Assembly: GCF_004345025.1 (NCBI RefSeq)
Contig: NZ_CP037745.1
Coordinates: forward strand, 1,364,001 to 1,428,000
Length of the DNA: 64,000 nt
Direction: 5' to 3'
DNA from: Rheinheimera sp. D18
GTDB lineage: Bacteria > Pseudomonadota > Gammaproteobacteria > Enterobacterales > Alteromonadaceae
Of the stretch, positions 36,644 to 47,497 are shown piece after piece (the first letter of the stretch is position 1; every line of letters starts with the position of its first letter). Under the pieces are notes generated by a model that saw nothing but the letters and a program-made list of their open reading frames with translations, was not told where the DNA came from and ran no database searches. The translations under genes and the position numbers were made by a program.

Positions 36644-37717
36644 ATGCTGGGTTGGTTAAAAAAATGGTATGCCAATAAGTTTTCAGATCCGCAAGTCGTC
36701 ACCTTATTTTTGTTATTACTAATTGGTTTTATGGCTATTTATTGGCTAAGCGGCATTTTGGCGCCAGTGCTTGTGGCTATTGCCTTTGCGTATTTGCTTG
36801 AGTGGCCAGTTGTGAGGTTATCTAGGCTAGGTTTGTCACGGTCAATTGCAACCATTAGTGTTGTCGCGGGTTTTGTTGGTTTAGCCATATTAACCCTAAT
36901 GTGGATTATTCCTATTGTTTGGTATCAAGGACGTAACCTATTACGTGATTTACCGCAGATGACAGAGCAAGGCCGAAGCTATTTACTTGAATTACCAGAG
37001 ACATTTCCAGGCATGGTAAGTGTTGAGCAAATTAACATCTTAATCCACTCGGTTGATGAGCGATTAATGGTATTTGGTCGCGATATGTTGCAGTTGTCGT
37101 TGGCGTCTATAGTCGATTTGGTGGCATTACTTATTTACTTGGTATTAGTACCGATGATGGTGTTTTTTATGCTTAAAGATAAGGCAGAGCTGAGTTCTAG
37201 TTTCGCCCAGCTATTGCCAACCGAGCGCCGCCTAATTAGCCAAGTGTGGCAAGAGATGAATGGCCAAATAATGAATTATATTCGTGGCAAAATATTAGAG
37301 CTTTTGATTGTTGGCTCGGTTAGCTATGCGGTATTTGCTATTTTTGGTTTAAATTATCCGCTGTTATTAGGGGTGTTAATTGGCTTATCAGTACTTATTC
37401 CTTACATTGGTGCTGCAGTAGTAACTTTACCTGTGGCGTTAGTGGCGTTTTTTCAGTGGGGGCCAACGGCTGAATTTGGTTATCTAATGCTAGCTTATGG
37501 CATTATTCAAGCATTAGACGGTAACTTGTTAGTCCCTTTACTGTTCTCTGAAGCCGTAGATTTAAATCCTGTATTTATTATTATTGCCGTACTATTTTTT
37601 GGTGGCCTGTTTGGCTTTTGGGGTATATTTTTTGCCATTCCACTGGCGTCATTAGTTAAAGCAACAATAAATGCGTGGTCGACACGAGTTCATCCGCAAA
37701 TTGAGCTAAACGAGTAA
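36644..37717 (+). CDS. perM: AI-2E family transporter PerM
   Basis: 357 residues with seven to eight membrane helices and the family motifs VAIAFAYLLEWPVVRLSRLG (residues 46-65), MMVFFMLKDKAEL near 170 and a C-terminal EAVDLNPVFIIIAVLFFGG with LFGFWGIFFAIPLASL. The bepA/perM divergent pair is conserved in gammaproteobacteria. The name AI-2 exporter is by homology to TqsA; the substrate of PerM is not known. Followed by a terminator. Confidence 0.93.
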   Translation: MLGWLKKWYANKFSDPQVVTLFLLLLIGFMAIYWLSGILAPVLVAIAFAYLLEWPVVRLSRLGLSRSIATISVVAGFVGLAILTLMWIIPIVWYQGRNLLRDLPQMTEQGRSYLLELPETFPGMVSVEQINILIHSVDERLMVFGRDMLQLSLASIVDLVALLIYLVLVPMMVFFMLKDKAELSSSFAQLLPTERRLISQVWQEMNGQIMNYIRGKILELLIVGSVSYAVFAIFGLNYPLLLGVLIGLSVLIPYIGAAVVTLPVALVAFFQWGPTAEFGYLMLAYGIIQALDGNLLVPLLFSEAVDLNPVFIIIAVLFFGGLFGFWGIFFAIPLASLVKATINAWSTRVHPQIELNE

Positions 37718-37719
37718 AA

Positions 37720-37760
37720 ATAAAGGTGGTTTACTTGCTTTGTTCGTACACCGCCTTTAT
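37720..37760. terminator. Terminator between perM and bcp
   Basis: ATAAAGGTGGT (37720-37730) pairs with ACCGCCTTTAT (37750-37760) with one G-T pair; A-run before. Serves convergent perM and bcp. Confidence 0.75.
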
Positions 37761-37801
37761 CAGTTTCAAATTTTTAATCTAGTTTTAATTTGGCTTATGT
37801 A

Positions 37802-38266
37802 TTAAGCCAAATAATCGAGTACCACTGCGTGATGATCTTTAGTTTTAAACTGATCAAATACTTTTTCTACTTTGCCATCCTGAGCAATAAGAAAACTAAT
37901 ACGGTGTAGGCCGTCGTATACCTTGCCCATAAATTTCTTTTCACCCCAAACACCAAAAGCATCGGCTACTTTATGGTCTTCGTCAGATAACAATGTAAAG
38001 TTTAGCTGGTCGCGCTGTGCAAACTTGGCTAAGCGCGCTGGCGCATCAATGCTTATGCCGAGCACACTAACGCCTTTAGCTGCTAGCTGCGCCATGCTGT
38101 CACGTAAGCCACAGGCCTGAACGGTACAACCTGGTGTCATGGCTTTGGGATAAAAATACACCAGTACTCGGTTTTTTTGTAATAGCGTACTAAGCTGCAC
38201 CTGATTATTGTGTTGGTCAACTAAGGTAAAATCAGGGGCGATAGCGCCAGCGGTCAGATATTGCAT
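37802..38266 (-). CDS. bcp: Thioredoxin-dependent peroxiredoxin Bcp/PrxQ
   Basis: 154 residues of the PrxQ subfamily: VLVYFYPKAMTPGCTVQACG with the peroxidatic Cys and second Cys five residues apart (near 47 and 52), and NFTLLSDEDHKVADAFGVWG. It reduces hydroperoxides using thioredoxin. It lies 13 bp after gcvR in the well-conserved gcvR-bcp operon. Confidence 0.96.
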   Translation of the reverse strand: MQYLTAGAIAPDFTLVDQHNNQVQLSTLLQKNRVLVYFYPKAMTPGCTVQACGLRDSMAQLAAKGVSVLGISIDAPARLAKFAQRDQLNFTLLSDEDHKVADAFGVWGEKKFMGKVYDGLHRISFLIAQDGKVEKVFDQFKTKDHHAVVLDYLA

Positions 38267-38279
38267 AATCCAATCCTTA

Positions 38280-38804
38280 TTAGGTGAGGGCGCTAAAGCT
38301 GCCCGTTAAGTTCATGTCGTTTATCAGCGCCATAACGTCGGTTTCAATTTGCTGTGCGGATTCACCTTCAGGCAGTTCTAATGTCATAACGGTATGCATT
38401 AGGTTTTGGCCATGTTTATCCGTTTTGCTTTCAGACTGCAGTGAGCCGATATAGATATCACGGCTAGCCAACAAACCCGTTATAGCACCTAGTGTACCGA
38501 CGCGGTCTAAGCCTTTGTACTCTAATACATAGTGCGCGGCGACAGGTTTAGGCTGATGAGCACTGGTACGCTTAGTCATTGTCGTTAGATCAAGTTCTAA
38601 ACCTAACCCCGGTAATAAATGCTCTATTCTACTAATGGCAACTGAGTCGCCGGATAACAGCATAATAAAAGTAAATTCGCCGCCGAAAATAGCCATGCGA
38701 CTGTCAATAATGTTGCAATTGCAATCGGTAACTAAACGCGCCAATCTACTAACAATGCCGGTGCGGTCATTGCCAATGGCGGTTACTACAAGTTGTTGTG
38801 GCAT
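38280..38804 (-). CDS. gcvR: Glycine cleavage system regulator GcvR
   Basis: 174 residues from ATG 38804 (MPQQLVVTAIGNDRTGIVSR); the longer frame to 38903 adds a non-conserved leader. Two ACT domains: VVTAIGNDRTGIVSRLARLV and YVLEYKGLDRVGTLGAITGL. GcvR binds glycine and holds the activator GcvA in an inactive state. First gene of gcvR-bcp and divergent from dapA, as in E. coli. Confidence 0.94.
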   Translation of the reverse strand: MPQQLVVTAIGNDRTGIVSRLARLVTDCNCNIIDSRMAIFGGEFTFIMLLSGDSVAISRIEHLLPGLGLELDLTTMTKRTSAHQPKPVAAHYVLEYKGLDRVGTLGAITGLLASRDIYIGSLQSESKTDKHGQNLMHTVMTLELPEGESAQQIETDVMALINDMNLTGSFSALT

Positions 38805-38986
38805 AATATAAAACCCTGGTGGCAAACTAAAAACGTTAAGAAAAATATCGGCGACAAGTGTAACATACCGCAAGATTATATCATCGGTTTGTCTAGTGAG
38901 CACATAACCGCATCAGGATTCTTGTGTTTAGGCCAGTGTCTCTTTAACATAGCCCTCCTTACTGGTTTAACAGGATTGTAATTAAC

Positions 38987-39868
38987 ATGTTCAGAGGAAG
39001 TTGGGTTGCGCTTATCACGCCGATGTTGGCTAACACAGATATTGATTATCTTGGCTTAAAACAGCTGGTTGATTTTCATCTAAAAAATGGCACCCAAGGT
39101 TTAGTGATAATGGGTACTACGGGTGAAGCCGCAACGATTAGTTTTGCTGAACAATTAAAGGTTATTGCGGCAGTATGCGAGCAAGTGAACGGGCAAATTG
39201 GCGTGATTGCGGGTAACGGCACTAATGCTACCGCAGAAACCATTGAGCGTACCAAAGCGCTGTCTTTACTGCCTATTGATGGCTTCTTAACGGTTACGCC
39301 GTTTTATAATAAACCCATGCAAAAGGGCATGATTGCGCATTTTAATGCCGTTGCGGCAGTAACGGATAAGCCGGTATTGTTGTACAATGTGCCCAGTCGT
39401 ACCGGTATAGATTTATTACCCGAAACGGTAGCCGAGCTAGCTAAGACCAGTAATATTGTTGGTATTAAAGAAGCCACTAGGTCGATGCAGCGTTTAGCGC
39501 AGTTGCAACAGTTATGTCCGGCAGATTTTATGTTATTAAGTGGCGACGATGCCTCAGCGGCGGAGTTTATGTTACGTGGTGGTCATGGCGTTATTTCGGT
39601 TACTACTAATATTGCACCGAAAAAAATGGCGCAATTATGTGCCGCCGCATTAACGCAACAACGTGAGCAAGCTGAATCAATTGATAACACCTTGGTCGCG
39701 TTACACAAAGATCTCTTTATTGAAGCAAATCCCATCCCTGCGAAATGGGCACTGCAAAAAATGGGTCTGATTAATTCAGATATGCTGCGATTACCGCTTA
39801 CACAGCTTGAACCAATTCATGGCGCGGCAATCGAACAGGCGTTAAGGTTAGCAGATATTCAGTTCTGA
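38987..39868 (+). CDS. dapA: 4-hydroxy-tetrahydrodipicolinate synthase
   Basis: 293 residues, E. coli DapA has 292. Markers: LVIMGTTGEAATIS near residue 39, PVLLYNVPSRTGIDL with the catalytic Tyr near 132, and VGIKEATRSM with the Schiff-base Lys near 160. It condenses pyruvate and aspartate semialdehyde, the first committed step of lysine and diaminopimelate synthesis. It is divergent from gcvR and followed by bamC after 40 bp. Confidence 0.96.
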   Translation: MFRGSWVALITPMLANTDIDYLGLKQLVDFHLKNGTQGLVIMGTTGEAATISFAEQLKVIAAVCEQVNGQIGVIAGNGTNATAETIERTKALSLLPIDGFLTVTPFYNKPMQKGMIAHFNAVAAVTDKPVLLYNVPSRTGIDLLPETVAELAKTSNIVGIKEATRSMQRLAQLQQLCPADFMLLSGDDASAAEFMLRGGHGVISVTTNIAPKKMAQLCAAALTQQREQAESIDNTLVALHKDLFIEANPIPAKWALQKMGLINSDMLRLPLTQLEPIHGAAIEQALRLADIQF

Positions 39869-39908
39869 AATAGTCAGGCTACAAAGTACCAAATTTAGGA
39901 GTAGTACC

Positions 39909-40967
39909 GTGCAAAATTGGGTTAAAGGTAGTGTTGTCGCGAGTGTGTTACTGACGGGGTGTTCTGTGTTTCAGTCAGAACAAGAAGTTGCGAGCCGTTC
40001 AGCATATAACCATGCAGAGTTAAAACTGCCGGCTGGTTTGGCGCAGCCAGCAAAGCCTGGAAAATATGATATTCCAGAGATCAGCAGCACGGTAATTAGT
40101 GAAGCAGATACACATTCACCGGCTTTGGTGTTGGCTACTGCTGGCAGCAGCAGGATAGAAGAAGGTGATAAGCTATCCCGTGTATGGTTTGACCGTAATG
40201 ATTCAACCGGCGAGCTAGTACCGTTTTTACAACGAATATTGCAAGCGCAATTTGCCGAACAAGCGATTGAGCTTACTGCCGATGAAACGGGACTAACTTA
40301 TACCACGGGCTGGATAGCTAAATCAGAGAAGGAAGGCTTTTGGTTCTGGCAATCATCGCAGCAGCAAGAACAGGCACGTTTTAAAATTAGCATAGAGCCA
40401 CGCCCTCATGGCCGTGCCGCCAGTATGATGGTAACGATGTTAGAACATCAGCACTTTAACGCTGAGGCTAAGCTTGAAGGCCGTGAAGCACAGCGCCAAG
40501 AGGTTGCGTTACTCAATCAAATTATTGATCGTATTGGTAAAGAAGAAATTATCGTCGCGCGCGCAAATAAAGCTAAAGCGCCAGATGTTTCATTGGAACC
40601 GGGGATTGATGCCGAAGGCCATCCGGCATTAATTACTCAGCAGTCAATTGACGTTACTTGGTCTCAGCTTGAAGCCTTGTTAGCGGAGTTAAATTTTGCT
40701 GTTACTGATATGAACCGCACCGAGTTTACCTATTATATTAATTACACCAAACCTGAACCGGGCTTTTGGTCAAAGTTATGGGGTAGTTCTGATAAAGTCG
40801 TATTGCCGCTGACTAATGGGGAATATCAGCTGGTGTTAGGCCGGGTTAATAAGCAGACGGCTATTGTGCTGCGCGATAAAGATGGCACCTATTTAAATAC
40901 AGAAACAACATTAGCACTGCACGAACCCTTTGTGCAGGCGATTCGTCAGGCCCGAATTGAATTATAA
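39909..40967 (+). CDS. bamC: Outer-membrane assembly lipoprotein BamC
   Basis: 352 residues starting at GTG 39909 with TAGGAG upstream. Lipobox LLTGC near residue 18, a proline/alanine-rich N-terminal segment that contacts BamD (residues 20-70), and two helix-grip BamC domains (LSRVWFDRNDSTGELVPFL near 100; WSQLEALLAELNFAVTD near 260; GFWSKLWGSSDKVVLPL). It is an accessory part of the BAM complex. Coupled to dapA as in other gammaproteobacteria. Confidence 0.94.
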   Translation: MQNWVKGSVVASVLLTGCSVFQSEQEVASRSAYNHAELKLPAGLAQPAKPGKYDIPEISSTVISEADTHSPALVLATAGSSRIEEGDKLSRVWFDRNDSTGELVPFLQRILQAQFAEQAIELTADETGLTYTTGWIAKSEKEGFWFWQSSQQQEQARFKISIEPRPHGRAASMMVTMLEHQHFNAEAKLEGREAQRQEVALLNQIIDRIGKEEIIVARANKAKAPDVSLEPGIDAEGHPALITQQSIDVTWSQLEALLAELNFAVTDMNRTEFTYYINYTKPEPGFWSKLWGSSDKVVLPLTNGEYQLVLGRVNKQTAIVLRDKDGTYLNTETTLALHEPFVQAIRQARIEL

Positions 40968-41066
40968 AGTGTAATGAGCAGTATTAGCTTATTAAATAAA
41001 GAATAATTATTTTGTGCTTGTTGCTTATGTCTTTATTGCTTTAGCTTGGTGTTATAACTAATGCTG

Positions 41067-41100
41067 CAACAGAGCCACTATAAAGTGGCTCTGTTGTTTA
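41067..41100 (+). terminator. Terminator after bamC
   Basis: Perfect 12-bp stem CAACAGAGCCAC / GTGGCTCTGTTG with a 6-nt loop, followed by TTTAT. Confidence 0.88.
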
Positions 41101-41161
41101 TAACGTAATAAAATAAGCCGATTAAAAATTACATTGCGCGTGGCTATAACGGAGGTAACGC

Positions 41162-41794
41162 ATGCTAGAAATACAGGATTATTTAAAAATACTGATAGGT
41201 ATCTTCGCTATTCTTAATCCGCTAGGCGCATTACCGCTATATTTATCGTTAACACAGCGCCATACGGCTCTTGAGCGTAAACAAACCGCAGCTAGCGCCG
41301 CAAAAGCTGCGACCATTATTCTATTAATCACTTTATTTTTTGGTGAATTCATTCTTAGTTTTTTTGGTATATCGGTAAACTCTTTTCGTGTCGGCGGTGG
41401 CATACTTATTCTGCTAATGGCGATCTCTATGTTATATGCTGAAACGAGTAGTGCAAAAAATACGGATGCCGAGCGCGAAGAGGCGGAGCAGCGAAAGTCG
41501 ATAGCGATAGTGCCCTTAGCTATGCCGATGTTGGCTGGGCCTGGCGCCATAAGCTCAATTATTTTGTATGCTAATCGTAGTGACGGTTGGCAACACTACG
41601 CCATTATGTCGGCAGAGTTGGTGTTAATTGGTGCCACGCTTTGGGCGTTAATGCGTGTAGCTGATAAAATTTCAGCCCGCTTAGGTCAAACTGGTATGAA
41701 TATTATTACCCGAGTAATGGGGCTTATTTTAGCCGCAATTGCCGTTGAGTTTATCAGTGCTGGCTTAAAAGGCATTTTTCCAGTTTTGGCATGA
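41162..41794 (+). CDS. MarC-family (UPF0056) membrane protein
   Basis: 210 residues, six predicted helices, with family motifs GIFAILNPLGALPLYLSL (residues 13-30), FRVGGGILILLMAISML near 78 and AMPMLAGPGAISSIILY near 120. MarC proteins are inner-membrane proteins of unknown transport function; the early antibiotic-resistance link was withdrawn. It lies 8 bp before the DUF2066 gene and may share its transcript. Confidence 0.92.
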   Translation: MLEIQDYLKILIGIFAILNPLGALPLYLSLTQRHTALERKQTAASAAKAATIILLITLFFGEFILSFFGISVNSFRVGGGILILLMAISMLYAETSSAKNTDAEREEAEQRKSIAIVPLAMPMLAGPGAISSIILYANRSDGWQHYAIMSAELVLIGATLWALMRVADKISARLGQTGMNIITRVMGLILAAIAVEFISAGLKGIFPVLA

Positions 41795-41802
41795 GGTAAC
41801 AA

Positions 41803-42870
41803 ATGATAAATAGGATATGGCGTGTTTTGGCGGCAATGAGTGTGGTAATGAGTGTTGCAGCTAATGCTGGGCAAGTGGCTGATTTATATCAAGCTAATGT
41901 TGCCGCTGACAGTGCGCAGTGGCAGCGCGATGCGCTATTACAAGTGTTAGTGCGTGTAACTGGCAAGGCAGATATTGCCACCGAGCCAGCACTAGCTAGC
42001 GAGCTAAAGCAGGCATCAGGTTACATCAAGCAATACGAAGCGATACGCCATGCACAGGGTAATCAGATGAAAGTACTGCTGGATGCCACTAAGGTTAATC
42101 GTTTGCTACAGCAAAATAACATCGGCATTTGGGGCGCATTACGGCCCGATATTTTAGTGTGGTTTGTGCAGCAAGATAATGGAAATCGCAGCTTTGTTCG
42201 GCGCAGTGATGACGGTTTAAATGCGGCAATGCGTCAGGCATTTCAGCAAGCAGGGTTGCCGTTAATAAGCCCATTGTACGATATGGACGACTTACTTAAT
42301 TTGTCTGAAACAGATGTTTGGGCTGGGTTTTGGCAGTCAATTAGTAAAGCGAGTGCGCGCTATAATGCTGATGTAATATTAAGCGTAACCACTGACAAAG
42401 TAGTACAAGATAATGAAAGCTTATACCGGCTTAGCTGGCAGCGACAAGATGATGGCCGAACCTATCGTGATGAAGTAACCGCGATTGATGAAACCAGCTT
42501 GATGCAACGTTTTGCTGCGGTGTTAGCCGGGCAATTAGCTGAGCGTTATGCCAGTGTAATGACAGGTCAAAATAGTGCAGAGTATGTACTGCAAGTGCAG
42601 CAGTTAAACAGTTTGGCTGACGTGGTACAGGTACAAAAGTTATTGCAACAAGTGGTAGGTATATCCGAGGTGACTGTGAGTCGTTTTGATTTAGGCACGG
42701 TACATTATCGCTTACAAAGTGATGTAAGTGCCGAAAGCTTGATCAATGCGCTGCGTTTTAACCCTAAACTGCGGATAGTTCTCGCCAGTAATAACATGGC
42801 CGAGAGCGTTGCTGCGGTTAATGCTGTAAGTGTGCCAGTACTAGCAACGTTTGAGTATCTTCGACCTTAA
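41803..42870 (+). CDS. DUF2066 exported protein
   Basis: 355 residues with signal peptide (MINRIWRVLAAMSVVMSVAANA) and a DUF2066 domain: LYQANVAADSAQWQRDALLQ, LVRVTGKADIATEPA near 50, and LVWFVQQDNGNRSFVRRSDD. Function unknown; the gene commonly precedes hda in alteromonads and vibrios. Its stop overlaps the hda start (TAATG). Confidence 0.88.
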   Translation: MINRIWRVLAAMSVVMSVAANAGQVADLYQANVAADSAQWQRDALLQVLVRVTGKADIATEPALASELKQASGYIKQYEAIRHAQGNQMKVLLDATKVNRLLQQNNIGIWGALRPDILVWFVQQDNGNRSFVRRSDDGLNAAMRQAFQQAGLPLISPLYDMDDLLNLSETDVWAGFWQSISKASARYNADVILSVTTDKVVQDNESLYRLSWQRQDDGRTYRDEVTAIDETSLMQRFAAVLAGQLAERYASVMTGQNSAEYVLQVQQLNSLADVVQVQKLLQQVVGISEVTVSRFDLGTVHYRLQSDVSAESLINALRFNPKLRIVLASNNMAESVAAVNAVSVPVLATFEYLRP

Positions 42871-43565
42871 TGCAGCCACTACAGTACACCTTAGCGGTAA
42901 CCTTACCGGAAGACGAAACGCTCGACAGCTTTTATGCGGCCGGGCAAACTGCGGCTGTGGTGTTTTTAAAAAATTATCTGCAACAAACTACCCAGCAAAG
43001 CCCAGTATATTTATTTGGCGCCAGTGGCAGTGGTAAATCGCATTTGCTGTATGCCGCCTGTGTGCAAGCACAAGAGCAGGGACATACCAGCCAGTTAGTT
43101 GCATTAGATGAATGCAGACAGTTTAGCCCGCGTTTATTAGATGACTTGGAGCAACTTGATTTAGTCTGTTTAGATAATATTCAAGCTATAGCGGGCGATC
43201 TAAGCTGGCAAACCGCAGTGTTTGACCTATATAACCGAATGTTAGAGCAGGGCAAAGCACTGATAATTGTTGGTAACGAAGCGCCAGCACAACTTGGCTT
43301 GCAGCTAGCCGATTTGGTGTCGCGCTTACAAGCATGCACTGCATTTCAACTGCGTTTACTTACTGATGATGACAAACATAAATTACTACAGCAAAAAGCG
43401 AAACTTCGCGGTATTGAATTGCCCGATGAAGTAGCGCGCTATTTATTAAACCATCAAGATCGCGATATTCGAGCGTTAGTGTCTACATTAGATAAACTAG
43501 ATAAAGCTACGCTAGTGCATCAACGTAAACTTACCATCCCTTTTGTCAAAGATATTTTAAATTAA
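42870..43565 (+). CDS. hda: DnaA inactivator Hda
   Basis: 231 residues, an AAA+ protein like DnaA domain III. An N-terminal clamp-binding motif (MQPLQYTLAV) is followed by Walker A GASGSGKSHLL near 50, Walker B LVCLDNIQAI near 97 and sensor II region RDIRALVSTLDKLD near 205. With the sliding clamp it drives hydrolysis of DnaA-ATP after initiation. Translationally coupled to the DUF2066 gene. Confidence 0.95.
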   Translation: MQPLQYTLAVTLPEDETLDSFYAAGQTAAVVFLKNYLQQTTQQSPVYLFGASGSGKSHLLYAACVQAQEQGHTSQLVALDECRQFSPRLLDDLEQLDLVCLDNIQAIAGDLSWQTAVFDLYNRMLEQGKALIIVGNEAPAQLGLQLADLVSRLQACTAFQLRLLTDDDKHKLLQQKAKLRGIELPDEVARYLLNHQDRDIRALVSTLDKLDKATLVHQRKLTIPFVKDILN

Positions 43566-43651
43566 TCGCACTCCTTTTTAGAAAAAATGCCGTAACAACC
43601 TGCGTTTAGCATTAATTCTGGTGTATCATTGGCGGCTTTGTTATGTATTAA

Positions 43652-44656
<1,005 letters not shown>

Positions 44657-44671
44657 GCGGAGTTAATTTAG

Positions 44672-47059
44672 ATGAAATTCAGTGAAGCCTGGTTACGCGA
44701 GTGGGTAAACCCAGCCATTGACACCAATAACTTATCTGAACAGCTGTCGATGGCGGGTCTAGAAGTAGATGGCATCGAAAAAGTTGCCGGTGAGTTTACA
44801 GGTGTTGTGGTAGGTGAAGTTGTCGAATGCGGCCAACATCCCGATGCCGATAAATTACAAGTTACGAAAATTAATGTGGGTGGCGCAGAGCTATTGGATA
44901 TCGTCTGCGGTGCTAAAAACTGTCGTAAAGGCTTAAAAGTTGCTGTTGCCACGGTAGGCGCGGTACTGCCAGGTGACTTTGTAATTAAAGCAGCCAAATT
45001 ACGCGGTCAACCGTCTAACGGTATGTTGTGTTCATTATCTGAACTGGGTATGGCAGATGATTCTGACGGTATTTTAGAACTGCCACAAGATGCGCCAATT
45101 GGCCAAGATGTTCGCCAGTACTTACAGTTAGATGACCGTATTATTGAAGTGGATTTAACACCTAACCGTGCTGATTGCTTAGGCATTAAAGGTTTAGCAC
45201 GTGAAGTGGGTGTGCTTAATAAGCTGGCAGTAAACGAAGCGCCTATTAGCGTAATTACACCAAGCATTAGCGATAAAAAAGCGATTACTTTAGCTGCGCC
45301 AGATGCCTGCCCACGTTATTTAGGTCGGATAGTGCGCAATGTTAACGTAACTGCGCCAAGCCCATTATGGTTGACCGAAAAGTTACGCCGCTGTGGTGTG
45401 CGTAGCATTGATGCTATTGTTGATATTACTAACTTTGTGCTGTTGGAGTTAGGTCATCCAATGCACGCATTCGACTTAGCCAGTATCGATGGTGACATTA
45501 GCGTGCGTTTGGCCAATGATGGTGAAAAATTAGTGCTACTTGATGAAAGCGAAGTAACGTTAAAAAGTAACACCTTAGTTATTGCTGATGATAAAAAAGC
45601 CCTCGCTATGGCCGGTATTTTCGGTGGTTTGCATAGCGGAGTTACCAGTGCGACTAAAGATGTATTTTTAGAAAGTGCCTTTTTTGCGCCGTTAGCTATA
45701 GCAGGTAAAGCGCGCCAATACGGTTTGCACACCGATGCATCGCACCGTTATGAACGCGGCGTTGATCCAACTTTGCAGCATGCAGCAATGGAGCGTGCGA
45801 CTGCATTACTACTTGAAATTTGTGGTGGTGAGGCCGGCCCAGTAGTTGAGGCAGTATCGGCAGCACATTTGCCGAAGGTTGCAACGATTAACCTAACTGA
45901 AGCTAAGTTAACCCGTATTTTAGGTATAAGTATTGCCAAAGCTGACGTTAGCGCTATTTTTACCCGCTTGGGGTTAATGCTTGAAGAAACTCAAGACGGC
46001 TGGCAGGTAACGATACCGGGTTATCGCTTTGACCTGCGTATTGCTGAAGATTTAATTGAAGAAGTGGCACGGGTTTACGGCTATAACAATATTCCTAACC
46101 TTGCGCCAAAAGCCAGTTTAAAAATGCGTACTTTCTGTGAAGCGCAGCTTAATGTGCAGAATTTACGTACGGTGTTAGTTGACCGTGGTTATCAAGAAGC
46201 AATAACCTACAGCTTTGTTGACCCTAAAGTGCAGCAACTATTATTTCCGCAACACGAAGCTTTGGTGTTACCTAACCCTATTTCAGCTGACATGTCAGCA
46301 ATGCGCTTAAATTTATGGCCAGGTTTATTGCAAACTGTGCAATATAATCAAAATCGTCAGCAAAGCCGTATCCGTTTGTTTGAATATGGCCTAAAGTTTA
46401 TTCCTGATGCTACGGCTGAAGGCGGCGTGCGGCAAATACCGGTAATTGGCGGTGTTATTGTCGGTTCAATGCATAATGAGCATTGGAACATGGAAAACCG
46501 TGCGGCGGACTTCTACGATATAAAAGGTGATGTTGAAGCGCTGTTGGCCCAAACATCCGCAAGTGCAGAATTTCGTTTCGCAACTGGGGAACATTGTGCA
46601 TTACATCCGGGTCAGACTGCAGCAATATATCGTAATGATCAGCAGGTTGGCTATGTGGGAGCGTTGCACCCAGAAGCCGAGCGTAAGCTGGGCATTAAAG
46701 GTAAAGCTTACCTATTTGAATTAGATGTAACGGCTTTGGGGTTACGTAATATTGTACAAGCTACGGAGCCGTCAAAGTATCCAGCTAATAGGCGCGATCT
46801 AGCGGTAGTGGTAAAATCAGAGGTGCGTTTTTCTGATATTGCTGCTACTATAAAAAAAGTTGGCGGAAATCAATTAGTTGACCTAAAATTGTTTGACGTA
46901 TATACAGGAGCAGGTGTGGCAGAGGGTTTTAAATCACTTGCCATTGCTCTGACCCTGCAGGATATAGCGCGTACACTGGAAGATAAAGATATCCAACACT
47001 TGATAAATCAAGTAGTTAACGCGCTTAGTGAACAGTTCAACGCATCGTTGAGGGATTAA
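44672..47059 (+). CDS. pheT: Phenylalanyl-tRNA synthetase beta subunit
   Basis: 795 residues, identical in size to E. coli PheT. Domains in order: tRNA-binding OB fold ([20 protein letters not shown], residues 45-64), B3/B4 editing core ([20 protein letters not shown] near 151), B5 ([16 protein letters not shown] near 405) and the anticodon-binding FDX-ACB end ([14 protein letters not shown] near 703). The editing domain removes mischarged tyrosine. Between pheS and ihfA in a single operon. Confidence 0.97.
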   Translation: MKFSEAWLREWVNPAIDTNNLSEQLSMAGLEVDGIEKVAGEFTGVVVGEVVECGQHPDADKLQVTKINVGGAELLDIVCGAKNCRKGLKVAVATVGAVLPGDFVIKAAKLRGQPSNGMLCSLSELGMADDSDGILELPQDAPIGQDVRQYLQLDDRIIEVDLTPNRADCLGIKGLAREVGVLNKLAVNEAPISVITPSISDKKAITLAAPDACPRYLGRIVRNVNVTAPSPLWLTEKLRRCGVRSIDAIVDITNFVLLELGHPMHAFDLASIDGDISVRLANDGEKLVLLDESEVTLKSNTLVIADDKKALAMAGIFGGLHSGVTSATKDVFLESAFFAPLAIAGKARQYGLHTDASHRYERGVDPTLQHAAMERATALLLEICGGEAGPVVEAVSAAHLPKVATINLTEAKLTRILGISIAKADVSAIFTRLGLMLEETQDGWQVTIPGYRFDLRIAEDLIEEVARVYGYNNIPNLAPKASLKMRTFCEAQLNVQNLRTVLVDRGYQEAITYSFVDPKVQQLLFPQHEALVLPNPISADMSAMRLNLWPGLLQTVQYNQNRQQSRIRLFEYGLKFIPDATAEGGVRQIPVIGGVIVGSMHNEHWNMENRAADFYDIKGDVEALLAQTSASAEFRFATGEHCALHPGQTAAIYRNDQQVGYVGALHPEAERKLGIKGKAYLFELDVTALGLRNIVQATEPSKYPANRRDLAVVVKSEVRFSDIAATIKKVGGNQLVDLKLFDVYTGAGVAEGFKSLAIALTLQDIARTLEDKDIQHLINQVVNALSEQFNASLRD

Positions 47060-47061
47060 GA

Positions 47062-47358
47062 ATGGCGCTTACCAAAGCCGATTTAGCAGAACGTTTGTTT
47101 ACAAAGTTTGGTGTCAGCAAACGCGACGCCAAATTGATAGTCGAAGCTTTTTTTGAAGAAATCCGTATGGCGTTAGAGTCGGGTGATCAAGTAAAGCTAT
47201 CCGGCTTTGGCAACTTTGACCTTCGGGTTAAAAATGAGCGGCCAGGTCGTAACCCAAAAACGGGTGAAGATATTCCTATTTCTGCGCGCTGCGTAGTAAC
47301 ATTTCGCCCGGGGCAAAAGCTAAAAGCTCGAGTTGAAGTGGGTACTAGTAAGAAGTAG
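47062..47358 (+). CDS. ihfA: Integration host factor alpha subunit
   Basis: 98 residues, standard IHF-alpha: [40 protein letters not shown] with the DNA-inserting proline of the GRNPKTGE loop, and the end [14 protein letters not shown]. Bends DNA as a heterodimer with IhfB. Starts 2 bp after the pheT stop, as in E. coli. Confidence 0.97.
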   Translation: MALTKADLAERLFTKFGVSKRDAKLIVEAFFEEIRMALESGDQVKLSGFGNFDLRVKNERPGRNPKTGEDIPISARCVVTFRPGQKLKARVEVGTSKK

Positions 47359-47374
47359 TTAGTGGCTATATCCG

Positions 47375-47413
47375 AAAAAACGGCAGGTTGCGTAAGCAAG
47401 CTGCCGTTTTTTT
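47375..47413 (+). terminator. Terminator after pheST-ihfA
   Basis: AACGGCAG / CTGCCGTT stem, extended by GTTGC / GCAA, with GTAA loop and a seven-base T-run. Confidence 0.92.
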
Positions 47414-47497
47414 ATGCGCAAAGTTATATGCGTTTAAATTTAAACTTAAACGGCCTAGCGTACGTAGTAGTTAGCAAATAAAAAAGTTGGTGGTGTT